NCBI GenBank assembly: GCA_947505105.1
Contig: CANNKG010000023.1
Coordinates: 1-41,969, forward strand
DNA length: 41,969 nucleotides
Direction: 5' to 3'
From: Methylococcaceae bacterium
GTDB lineage: Bacteria; Pseudomonadota; Gammaproteobacteria; Methylococcales; Methylomonadaceae
The notes under the pieces were generated by a model that did no database searches, had not been told where the DNA came from, and saw only the letters and a list, made by a program, of their open reading frames with translations. Of the stretch, positions 34,971 through 41,969 are shown in pieces. The first letter of the stretch is position 1; each line of letters starts with the position of its first letter. The position numbers were made by a program, and so were the translations under genes.

Positions 34971-37001
34971 ATGAAATCCAAAATGTATTTTTTTGCATCT
35001 GCATTTTTGCTATCACTAGCAGGCACTGCAAACGCCCAACCAGAACCTCCCACGCTTTCAGTTTTCACAACAGGGAGTCGAGTAGACATTTCTTGGAACG
35101 AAATTAAAGGAGCAACCGGGTATACGTTAAGCTATGCACCCCTACCCTTTACGGGTCCAGCTTCCATTGTCAGTCTGGATATGGGCAACCAAAAAAAACT
35201 ATCCAGTGAACTGCCGCCTAGTGCTAGTTACTATGTGGTTGTTCAAGCCAATGATAATACTGGCATTAGCCAATACTCCAACATTGTCTCTGTTAACATC
35301 GGCTCTTACCCAATCGCTGCCGATGTTTTTACTACCCGTGAAAAGACAGTTTCACCTGTGCCCTTGTCACTGATTACCCCGCAAATTGCTCCAGCCGATA
35401 CTTCTCTCTATGATATTTTTGGTTACAGTGCGTGGCGAGCAGGCCCAGGTCTTTCTGTAGTTAAGCGACTTGACATTATGCCGACCGCTTATACGGGGGC
35501 ATCAACCACGAATGTCGGACGGCTTCTAAATTTCTTCGCGATAACAGACATTCACATCACCGATAAAGAATCTCCTGCACAAGTGATTTACAGTGGTTTA
35601 ACGGCCCCCTTTGGATCAGGCGGTCTATCATTCGGCGCTTACTCACCGATTATTTCCTATACTACTCAGGTCCTTGATGCGGCTATTCAGACAGTCAATG
35701 CTATTCACTATCGGACGCCCTTGGATTTCGGTGTTTCTCTAGGCGATGATATTAACAACACTCAGTTCAATGAGCTGAGATGGTTTATTGATGTATTAGA
35801 CGGCAAAGAAATTAACCCAAGCTCTGGGAATCATATTGGCTCAAACAGTGTTGATTTTCAGAAACCATATAAAGCTGCCGGACTCGACAAGACCATTCCT
35901 TGGTATCAAGTGATCGGCAACCACGATCAGTATTTCACGGGTCTGTTCCGTCAAAGCGATTTTTTACGTAGCATTCATGTTGGCGATACTATCATCAATA
36001 TGGGACTTAATTTTGACCCTCCAGGGATTGATAACCATGGTAATTTTATGGGGGTCGTCGACGGTTCAACACCTGATGGCGCCATCAGAGGAGCGGGCCC
36101 TGAATCTTACTTTAAGTCACCTCCTAAAGTAGTTGCAGATCCAGATCGTCATTCGCTCAGTACCATTAATGTCTCTGGCAACACGATAACGGGCTCCTCA
36201 ACTTTAAACTGGATGAAAGAATTTTTTAATACCTCTTCAACCCCAGTCGGACACGGATTCACTCAAGCCAATATAGATAAAGATTTTGCCAGCTATACCT
36301 TTGAGCCGAAATCGAACATGCCAATCCGGGTGATTGCGCTAGACGACACCTGCAAAGCAAATATCAATGAACAATACCCTTATGATGGCCAAGGCTGTAT
36401 CGACGAGGCTCGCTATAACTGGCTGGTTCAAGAGCTTGAAAAAGGTCAGGCCGAAGGTAAGCTTATGATTATCGCGGCGCATATTCCGATTTTACCTCAA
36501 ACGAGTCTTACGAATCCGACGCCGGCACCGATGTTTTATGTTCCGCCTGCCTCAACTAAAGATCCACATGCATTTAAAACTGAAAATCAATTACTCGCTA
36601 CCTTGCATAACTATCCAAATCTAATACTGTGGATTGCCGGACATCGCCACCTGAACACGATTACCGCGCAACCGTCTCCCGATCCATCTCGTCCCGAATT
36701 GGGTTTCTGGGAAGTAGAAACTGCATCGCTCAGAGATTTTCCTCAGCAGTTCCGTACCTTTGATATCGTTCGCAACAGCGATAATACGATCTCCATTATT
36801 GCCGTCGATGTCGATCCCGCAGTCAGAGACGGATCGCTAGCAGAAAAATCTCGTTCTTATGCAATTGGTATTGCCAGGGTCGGTGGAGGTCTTGCGACTT
36901 TCCCAGATGCCAGTTCCCATGCTAATAACGCCGAGCTGGTGAAACAATTGACGCCCACGATGCAGAAGATCATACAAAACTACGGAGCATCACTAAAGTA
37001 G
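34971..37001 (+). CDS. Exported metallophosphoesterase (TIGR03768-like)
   Basis: The 676-residue protein has a signal peptide (1-22, ending TANA). A fibronectin type III-like domain follows (about 27-110, with WNEIKGATGYTLSY), then a calcineurin-like phosphoesterase. Its metal motifs are complete: ITDIHITD (Asp193, His195), SLGDD (Gly258, Asp259), IGNHDQ (Asn317 to Asp319), IIAAHIPI and WIAGHRHLNT. Long inserts separate them, as in the TIGR03768/RPA4764 family. It is probably a periplasmic or secreted phosphodiesterase or phosphatase. The substrate is unknown. Despite intact motifs it stands alone, with no neighbours of related function. Confidence 0.82.
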   Translation: MKSKMYFFASAFLLSLAGTANAQPEPPTLSVFTTGSRVDISWNEIKGATGYTLSYAPLPFTGPASIVSLDMGNQKKLSSELPPSASYYVVVQANDNTGISQYSNIVSVNIGSYPIAADVFTTREKTVSPVPLSLITPQIAPADTSLYDIFGYSAWRAGPGLSVVKRLDIMPTAYTGASTTNVGRLLNFFAITDIHITDKESPAQVIYSGLTAPFGSGGLSFGAYSPIISYTTQVLDAAIQTVNAIHYRTPLDFGVSLGDDINNTQFNELRWFIDVLDGKEINPSSGNHIGSNSVDFQKPYKAAGLDKTIPWYQVIGNHDQYFTGLFRQSDFLRSIHVGDTIINMGLNFDPPGIDNHGNFMGVVDGSTPDGAIRGAGPESYFKSPPKVVADPDRHSLSTINVSGNTITGSSTLNWMKEFFNTSSTPVGHGFTQANIDKDFASYTFEPKSNMPIRVIALDDTCKANINEQYPYDGQGCIDEARYNWLVQELEKGQAEGKLMIIAAHIPILPQTSLTNPTPAPMFYVPPASTKDPHAFKTENQLLATLHNYPNLILWIAGHRHLNTITAQPSPDPSRPELGFWEVETASLRDFPQQFRTFDIVRNSDNTISIIAVDVDPAVRDGSLAEKSRSYAIGIARVGGGLATFPDASSHANNAELVKQLTPTMQKIIQNYGASLK

Positions 37002-37305
37002 TGAACTGCATTCAAAATATACCGCTATAGTTCCAAAGTCTATCTGAAACAACCCACCAAGAGGCGGTACTGGCGAAACTTTACCGTCTCTTTGCTAATA
37101 TAAAGCATCCAGAATTCAGGAAATAAGTAACCTGCATGAAATAAATTACACAACTCACTCCCTCGCTCGCTCTTTGGGAGAGAATTGGAGTGAGGGGATA
37201 TAAGTTGCCCAAGTTATTCCGTGCAAGTTATTTATAGTGGACTGCTTTTATTGGAAGGACATTTTTGCTGATATTAACGGGTATTATTGAAGTTTGCGAA
37301 GCTGT
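37002..37305. other. Intergenic region with a REP-like palindrome
   Basis: No gene. It contains the inverted repeat CTCACTCC (37154-37161) and GGAGTGAG (37187-37194) with an inner CTCT/AGAG pairing. This is the general style of the interspersed repeats seen between genes in many Gammaproteobacteria. It lies between the 3' ends of convergent genes and could also stop transcription. Confidence 0.55.
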
Positions 37306-37854
37306 CTAACGATTTAGCAGAAATTGCTGAGTCATAAATAATGCGGCAATTGATCGCGCCTCAGTACATTCTCCTGTGGCCAGCAACGCATCGATTTCGC
37401 TGAGCTTCCACGGCACAACTTCCAACTCTTCCGGCTCGTCGCCTTCGAGTTTTTCGATGTAGAGTTGTTCGGCGATGACAGCATCGATCGTATGCTCCAG
37501 ATAGGCGGGGGCAATCGAGAGCGTACTCAGATGATGGAATTGCTCAGCACCATAGCCGACTTCCTCTTTAAGTTCGCGGTTTGCAGCTTCAAACATGTTT
37601 TCGCCCGAATCGATTTTGCCTTTGGGTAAGCCCAGTTCGTACCGATCAAGTCCAGCCGCATATTCGCGTACCAGTAATACCGTTTCAAGATCAAGTAGCG
37701 GGACAATCAAGACTGCGCCACCCGCTTCACCGCGCCTTAAACGCTCAAAGCGGCGTTTTTGACCATTGCTAAACTCGATGTCGAGTGCTTCGATCTGAAA
37801 TAACCGACTACTGGCTAAGGTGGTCCGGTTCAGGATTTTGGGTTTTTGCTGCAT
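37306..37854 (-). CDS. nudE: ADP compounds hydrolase NudE
   Basis: This is a Nudix hydrolase of 182 residues, which hydrolyses ADP-ribose, NADH, Ap3A and related compounds. The Nudix box GKIDSGENMFEAANRELKEE followed by VGYG fits the GX5EX7REUXEEXGU rule exactly. LRRGEAGGAVLIVPLL before it and the N-terminal ILNRTTLASSRLFQIE are typical of NudE rather than NudF. It is the last gene of an apparent nadC-flavin reductase-nudE cluster. Confidence 0.9.
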   Translation of the reverse strand: MQQKPKILNRTTLASSRLFQIEALDIEFSNGQKRRFERLRRGEAGGAVLIVPLLDLETVLLVREYAAGLDRYELGLPKGKIDSGENMFEAANRELKEEVGYGAEQFHHLSTLSIAPAYLEHTIDAVIAEQLYIEKLEGDEPEELEVVPWKLSEIDALLATGECTEARSIAALFMTQQFLLNR

Positions 37855-37872
37855 GGTGACCTTCGCCGGAGG

Positions 37873-38370
37873 TTAGTTTTTGAGCGGATCGGTGTAGAGT
37901 TCACTTGCGCCATCCATGTTGTCGGTTTCTTGATATAACAAAGGTACGCCGCGGGTAAGTTGTCTTGCGTCAAGCACATTGCAGACCACAATTTCATGAT
38001 CTCCCGCCGGTGCAAAATGACTAACCACACAATCGAAATAGACTAAGGCCTGACTTAATATTGGTGCGCTTGATTTGGCGTGTTGCCATTCGAAACCGGC
38101 CATTTTGTCGAGCAAGCCGGGGGTGCCGAAGTGCGCTGCAATGGCTTGTTGATCTTTGCCCAGCACGTTGATCGAGCATTGTCCACCTGATTTTAAAATT
38201 GCATACGAACGATGTTGCGGATTGATGCTGAAGGCCAGGAGCAAGGGCTCAAATGAAACTTGCATGACCCAGGCGGCAGTAAAGGCATGTTGGTGGTGGC
38301 GGTCGTTCACGCCAATCACGTAGACGCCATGGCTAATAAATTTGCATAATGTTTCGATTGATTCACTCAT
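37873..38370 (-). CDS. Flavin reductase-like FMN-binding protein
   Basis: The 165-residue protein is of the flavin reductase domain family. It starts FISHGVYVIGVNDRHHQHAFTAAW (the usual TGVYVVTS...N.FTA..V pattern), then EPLLLAFSINPQHRSYAIL, CSINVLGKDQQAIA and the C-terminal PLLYQETDNMDG. It binds FMN. The partner enzyme is not apparent. It lies between nadC (11 bases upstream) and nudE (18 bases downstream), in one operon, which links it loosely to NAD metabolism. Confidence 0.82.
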   Translation of the reverse strand: MSESIETLCKFISHGVYVIGVNDRHHQHAFTAAWVMQVSFEPLLLAFSINPQHRSYAILKSGGQCSINVLGKDQQAIAAHFGTPGLLDKMAGFEWQHAKSSAPILSQALVYFDCVVSHFAPAGDHEIVVCNVLDARQLTRGVPLLYQETDNMDGASELYTDPLKN

Positions 38371-38381
38371 AGTCGGTACCT

Positions 38382-39215
38382 TTAGGCCTGGATCAATTGT
38401 ATCCGCATGGATAAATCAACCGCTTTGATGTCTTTAGTTAATGCGCCAATCGAAATAAAATCAACGCCGGTTTGAGCGATTTCACGGATATTCTCTAGGC
38501 GAATATTGCCCGAAGCTTCAAGTTCTATGTTTCCGTCCACGAAACGAACAGCCTCGCGTAATTCGGCGACCGAAAAATTGTCCAGCATGATACGGTTCGG
38601 TTTCGCCTGTAATGCCTCCCGAAGTTCGGCCAACGATTCGACTTCGACCTCAATCCAGACCGCCGTTTGTTGTCGTGCTGTATTGACCGCGTTTGCAATC
38701 GAGCCCGCCGCCATAATATGATTCTCCTTGATCAGTACCGCATCATATAAGCCCATGCGATGGTTGTAGCACCCGCCGCAGGTGACCGCGTATTTTTGAG
38801 CAACTCTCAAACCGGGAATGGTTTTACGGGTATCCAGCACTTTGCAGGAAGTTCCGGCGACCGCTTCAGCATAGCGTCGGGAAAGTGTAGCGGTGGCTGA
38901 AAGACTTTGCAGCAGATTCAAGGCGGTGCGCTCGCCGGTTAACAGCGCTCGGGCCGGGCCATCGAGGCGGCACAATAAGGTATCGGCCGGAACGGCGCTG
39001 CCTTCGGCATGCAGCCAGGTGATCTGAATCGACGCATCCAAATAGGCAAAGACCGCCTCGAACCACGCTTGTCCGCATAAGACCACTGCTTCGCGCGTAA
39101 TGACTTCGGCGCTGGCACGGGTGACGGCCGGGATAATTGCCGCGGTAACATCGCCGACCCCCAAATCTTCTTCAATAAAATGACGAATTTGTTCGCCCGT
39201 TATCGTTTGCCTCAT
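38382..39215 (-). CDS. nadC: Nicotinate-nucleotide pyrophosphorylase (carboxylating)
   Basis: It forms nicotinate mononucleotide from quinolinate and PRPP in NAD synthesis. The 277-residue protein has the family features EDLGVGDVTAAIIP, ERTALNLLQSLSATATLS, CKVLDTRKTIPGLRVAQKYAV, GGCYNHRMGLYDAVLIKENHI and IELEASGNI, with the PRPP and quinolinate-binding Arg, Lys and His residues. It starts the minus-strand group nadC-flavin reductase-nudE. ampD diverges on the other side, an arrangement common in Gammaproteobacteria (nadC next to ampD). Confidence 0.95.
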   Translation of the reverse strand: MRQTITGEQIRHFIEEDLGVGDVTAAIIPAVTRASAEVITREAVVLCGQAWFEAVFAYLDASIQITWLHAEGSAVPADTLLCRLDGPARALLTGERTALNLLQSLSATATLSRRYAEAVAGTSCKVLDTRKTIPGLRVAQKYAVTCGGCYNHRMGLYDAVLIKENHIMAAGSIANAVNTARQQTAVWIEVEVESLAELREALQAKPNRIMLDNFSVAELREAVRFVDGNIELEASGNIRLENIREIAQTGVDFISIGALTKDIKAVDLSMRIQLIQA

Positions 39216-39304
39216 CTCAATCGCTCAATTACTGACCAAATGAGGAAACTATACCTTAATCGCCGGTATAATTCAGCGTCTTGGTTAGTTTTTTCAGAGC
39301 TTTT

Positions 39305-39856
39305 ATGCATATTTCCAAACATATCCTGAGTGGTGCGCGCTGGCTGCCTTCGCCAAATTTCGATGAGCGCACCTCGGTGAACGATATTTCGTTACTGGTG
39401 ATTCACTGTATCAGTCTGCCGCCAGCAGAATTTGGACATGATTATATTGATCAGTTGTTTTGCAACCAACTCAATCCAGAAGATCACCCTTATTTCGAAG
39501 GAATTTATCAACTGCGCGTGTCAGCGCATTTATTGATCCGACGAGATGGCGAGATCGTTCAATATGTCCCGTTCGACAAACGCGCGTGGCATGCGGGCGT
39601 TTCAGAATATCAGGGACGCAGCAAATGCAACGATTTCTCGATCGGCATCGAGCTTGAAGGCATTGAGACGATTGCCTATACCGAAGCCCAATATCAACAA
39701 CTTGCCGAGGTGATTAAGGTCTTGCTTGAACAATATCCGAGCTTATCGAGACAGGCGATGGTTGGTCATAGCGATATTGCGCCCGAACGTAAAACCGATC
39801 CGGGGCCGTTGTTTGATTGGGAGCTGCTGAGTCGGTTATTGAATGTTGAAAATTAA
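39305..39856 (+). CDS. ampD: 1,6-anhydro-N-acetylmuramyl-L-alanine amidase AmpD
   Basis: This is a cytoplasmic zinc amidase of peptidoglycan recycling. The 183-residue protein has zinc ligands His34 (LLVIHCISLPP), His155 (VGHSDIAP) and Asp165 (RKTDPGP), and catalytic Glu116 (GIELEG) and Lys163. These agree with the known AmpD positions to within one residue. The ATG at 39305 is chosen; the frame extends to a TTG at 39281, but only the ATG gives the right numbering. Divergent from nadC. Confidence 0.95.
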   Translation: MHISKHILSGARWLPSPNFDERTSVNDISLLVIHCISLPPAEFGHDYIDQLFCNQLNPEDHPYFEGIYQLRVSAHLLIRRDGEIVQYVPFDKRAWHAGVSEYQGRSKCNDFSIGIELEGIETIAYTEAQYQQLAEVIKVLLEQYPSLSRQAMVGHSDIAPERKTDPGPLFDWELLSRLLNVEN

Positions 39857-39910
39857 TGGGGTATTGATTAAGGTAGCCTCGATAAGGCTTGCAAAATCCA
39901 GGGGGTGATA

Positions 39911-40513
39911 TTACTGCTGATCCAGGATTTGATCTGGACTAACTGTTGATTCGCCATCGTAGCCTAGCTCCTTGATTAATCTGCCTACCATACATTCAAT
40001 TATGGAGATATCTCCGGAATTGAAGGGGGTATTACTACCAAATCCGCCATTAGGATAAGAGATAAAACAGTGTTTACTTAAATCTTTACCAATTGGATAT
40101 CTTGCTGAGGAGACTAACTTTATGTGCAGACTTGAGAGGCTAAGTTTTTCTTCTTCGTTTACTGAGAAGTTCGTGACTTGCGCTAATTTAGGTAGATCAT
40201 GGCCACTAATACCTTTTATTCCAACGAATTTGTCGTCTACTACAAACATATTCCCGTGTTTTAGCCACAATGCTTTAAGAAGATTTTCAAGAGCAAAACC
40301 GTAAAGAAGAAACGCAGATGGGAGTAACTTTGCTTCTTGCGGTATCTTCGAGCCTATAGGCAGATCCATGTCAAGGTGGCGGAGTTCAAGGATCAATACA
40401 CGAGCCCCTGCTAATAGGTGGTCGGCAGACATGAACCATGCACTAGTGGCGTTTCCTGCTGACTTGAAGAGTTGTTTTGTGAGGTCGCCGGGTGGTCGTC
40501 TTTGAACTGTCAT
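39911..40513 (-). CDS. Unrecognised protein, HEPN-like pattern
   Basis: The 200-residue soluble protein is mainly helical. The central segment AFLLYGFALENLLKALWLKHG, then SGHDLPKLA and SARYPIG, resembles HEPN-like helical proteins, in which a G-H-D/N-L turn and an RYP segment recur. I see no clear RxxxxH nuclease motif, so no RNase activity is claimed. No signal or membrane segment. Its start is 42 bases after the stop of the other unknown gene (40556-41146), so the two are probably one operon. HEPN proteins often serve in defence or toxin systems; here this is a guess. Confidence 0.6.
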   Translation of the reverse strand: MTVQRRPPGDLTKQLFKSAGNATSAWFMSADHLLAGARVLILELRHLDMDLPIGSKIPQEAKLLPSAFLLYGFALENLLKALWLKHGNMFVVDDKFVGIKGISGHDLPKLAQVTNFSVNEEEKLSLSSLHIKLVSSARYPIGKDLSKHCFISYPNGGFGSNTPFNSGDISIIECMVGRLIKELGYDGESTVSPDQILDQQ

Positions 40514-40555
40514 TTAAAAGGGCTAATGGTTGAGTTTACAGAGTTACGTGGCTTT

Positions 40556-41146
40556 TCACACAGGTCCGATGAAATGATCCGTTTGGTTTGATATGGTCGC
40601 CACAGCGGCTTTGCATGCTTTACAAAAGTCTTCAATTTTAAATTTGGAAATAGTGTTTTGGTTACCCATTCCAGCATTTGCAAAGATGAACAATGTATGC
40701 GAGCCCGAGTGAGCTATTGTAAACTTAACCTTGGTCGTACTACGATGTTTCAATTTATTCAGCGCTTTTTCCAATGTTAGCGCAGTTGGAGTTGTACCTG
40801 CAGGTAAAGCGCCCTGTTCGGGAGAAAGAGACGAAAAGAATGATTCATCGCTCGGAGTGGCAGGGTCGACTAAATCACCGACTCGTGCATCTAGCGCTAA
40901 CTTAAATGGGCTGTTTGCCCAGTTAGGTTGTTTGGCTTTCTCGTCCCGATGGCGAAGAAGTTCATTCTGAATATGATCAAGAAGCTGAAACGCTTCTTCG
41001 CTAGTAGCAAGGGCATCAGCAATTTCGTTGGAAAGCCAACTGCGACAAAAACCGGCGGACAGATCACCAACTTTACGGATAGAATCATAAAGCGATTTCG
41101 GCGTGTATGTTTGGTCGACGAGAAATTTTATGTGTCGGTTGCTCAT
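40556..41146 (-). CDS. Hypothetical protein, paired with HEPN-like gene
   Basis: The 196-residue protein has no recognised family. The N-terminal half is helical with charged residues (LLDHIQNELLRHRDEKAKQP), the middle is rich in Pro/Ser/Thr (about 90-125), and the C-terminal part has beta-like TKVKFTIAHSGSHTLFIFAN followed by FKIEDFCKACKAAVATI. No membrane segment or signal peptide. It lies upstream of the HEPN-like gene, 42 bases apart, with normal codon structure and a normal ATG, so it is probably real. Confidence 0.6.
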   Translation of the reverse strand: MSNRHIKFLVDQTYTPKSLYDSIRKVGDLSAGFCRSWLSNEIADALATSEEAFQLLDHIQNELLRHRDEKAKQPNWANSPFKLALDARVGDLVDPATPSDESFFSSLSPEQGALPAGTTPTALTLEKALNKLKHRSTTKVKFTIAHSGSHTLFIFANAGMGNQNTISKFKIEDFCKACKAAVATISNQTDHFIGPV

Positions 41147-41263
41147 TTGATCTCTAGTGTGGTCAAGTATTGATGGTTGAATACGCTAAGTAATTAATTC
41201 TTCAGACCAATATAATCACTCGAAACATGCTACTACGGCAATGGTAGACCCTAGCTCGCGTAA

Positions 41264-41288
41264 GTCGGAACGCAATAGCGGTTCCGAC
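41264..41288. repeat. Inverted repeat GTCGGAAC / GTTCCGAC
   Basis: GTCGGAAC (41264-41271) pairs perfectly with GTTCCGAC (41281-41288). The 9-base loop can itself form a short GC/GC pairing. It sits in the 230-base gap before the truncated nuclease gene. It may be a REP-like interspersed repeat or the footprint of a mobile element. Confidence 0.55.
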
Positions 41289-41377
41289 GAATGCAGAACG
41301 TGGATAAGTATTTTCATGTTTGTGTCTATCAGAGCGATATCCTGGCGCCAGTTTGATTAAGACATCCGGTCCAAACT

Positions 41378-41818
41378 TCACATGCCCAATACCGTGATCG
41401 CTGAACCGTTCTCGATCAGCTCTTCCCGATACAAACGCTCTTCCCAGGCTTTATTCGCATCGAGTTCAAACAAAATCAGATAGCCGTGGCTCAACCCCAA
41501 GCGGGCGGTATAGCGCGCTAATTGTTTGAGGCCATCATCTTTTGACCATTGGTCGTAATTAAGTTTTAATTCGATCACAAACTGTTCATCGGCAAATTCA
41601 ATCAACAAATCACAGCGACCATTACCGACCGCCATTTCGCGTTCGATATTGCCGCCGCCGTTGATAATGCGCTGCAAGAACGCCATTAGTAACAACTGCC
41701 TGCCGACCTCTCGAAAATCAAATTTCGAAAGCCACGCTTCGGAATGGCGGCGATAGAATTTTTGAAAAGCCATCAGTAAGGCATCCAAATCCAGTTTACC
41801 GTTACCGTGAAAGATACA
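41378..41818 (-). pseudogene. C-terminal PD-(D/E)XK nuclease part of an AAA-ATPase-like protein, 5' truncated
   Basis: The frame is open from a TAG at 41819-41821 and reads CIFHGNGKLDLDALLMAF, then LLLMAFLQRIINGGGNIER, NGRCDLLIEF and FVIELKL. This is the C-terminal nuclease region (Asp ... Glu-x-Lys core) of a family of roughly 500-residue proteins that begin with an AAA-ATPase domain. The ATPase part is missing; upstream lies a different gene end and a terminator. A TTG at 41788 could start a 136-residue product. I treat it as a truncated gene. A short functional nuclease cannot be excluded. Confidence 0.72.
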
Positions 41819-41859
41819 CTATGCGGGAGGCGAGCAAACTCCTGACCTTGAAAGGCCAT

Positions 41860-41888
41860 TAAAAAATCGGCTTAAACAATTTAAGCCG
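41860..41888 (-). terminator. Rho-independent terminator, minus strand
   Basis: A perfect 9-bp stem, CGGCTTAAA (41868-41876) with TTTAAGCCG (41880-41888) and a 3-base loop. On the minus strand it is followed by A then six T residues (41866 to 41861). It overlaps the stop codon of the gene that enters from the right edge. Confidence 0.8.
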
Positions 41889-41969
41889 TTATGTAACCGT
41901 ACTGTTTAAGTTTCTTTATCCAACGTGGAGCATTTCGTTGAACAGATAGTGCTTCGTAATTCATTTCAG
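41881..41969 (-). CDS. 3' end of a gene entering from the right edge
   Basis: Reading the minus strand from the window edge, one frame stays open for 28 sense codons and ends with TAA at 41881-41883. It gives MNYEALSVQRNAPRW then IKKLKQYGYITA. The basic, tryptophan-containing tail could be that of a transposase or DNA-binding protein, but this is too short to name. The terminator directly at its stop supports a real gene end. Confidence 0.45.
   Translation of the reverse strand, partial: EMNYEALSVQRNAPRWIKKLKQYGYITA

Overview
The window comes from a gammaproteobacterial methane oxidiser of the type I (Methylococcales/Methylomonadaceae) kind. The evidence is a complete pmoCAB operon for particulate methane monooxygenase at 16956-19938, with every copper ligand I checked in place. 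The surrounding genes are typical gammaproteobacterial housekeeping genes: zapB-like/zapA followed by 6S RNA, nudE, nadC, ampD, htpG and rmuC. I cannot name the genus from the sequence alone.

Layout. (1) 1-441: a transposase gene of IS1595-like type runs off the left edge. (2) 545-2628: copC-copD copper genes. (3) 2629-5653: a small Mop/TOBE-like relic, the tRNA t6A gene tsaC, and a TPR protein with a 2-oxoglutarate oxygenase-like end. (4) 6149-11883: a tight four-gene unit of cytoplasmic [NiFe] hydrogenase small and large subunits, their maturation endopeptidase, and a soluble PAS hybrid histidine kinase with two receiver domains and an HPt domain. This is the most interesting part of the window and looks like a hydrogen-sensing phosphorelay. 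(5) 11987-15693: a halogenase-like flavoprotein, a DUF2064 sugar transferase, a methyltransferase and an EamA exporter. (6) 15844-20017: a FUN14 protein, a long non-coding leader region, pmoCAB and a strong terminator. (7) 20288-21014: zapB-like, zapA and 6S RNA. (8) 21268-22888: the decayed remains of a xanthine dehydrogenase operon (xdhA and xdhC fragments). (9) 22893-28751: fructose-6-phosphate aldolase, a Uma2 nuclease, htpG with a recognisable sigma-32 promoter, and a response regulator-TPR/histidine kinase pair. (10) 28980-31332: a membrane-anchored two-domain multicopper oxidase with a membrane-anchored cupredoxin. (11) 31329-39856: adenine deaminase, rmuC, an exported metallophosphoesterase, nudE, a flavin reductase, nadC and ampD. 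(12) 39911-41969: two unrecognised genes (one HEPN-like), a truncated nuclease gene, and the 3' end of a gene that leaves the window.

The genes share two themes. Copper: pMMO, CopC/CopD, the multicopper oxidase and the cupredoxin all bind or move copper, as expected for copper-dependent methane oxidation. Purines: adenine deaminase is intact while xanthine dehydrogenase is wrecked, so this lineage seems to keep purine salvage but to have lost oxidation through this locus. The hydrogenase-kinase unit has no receiver-only response regulator or output gene beside it, so its target lies elsewhere. No tRNA, rRNA or CRISPR array was seen.
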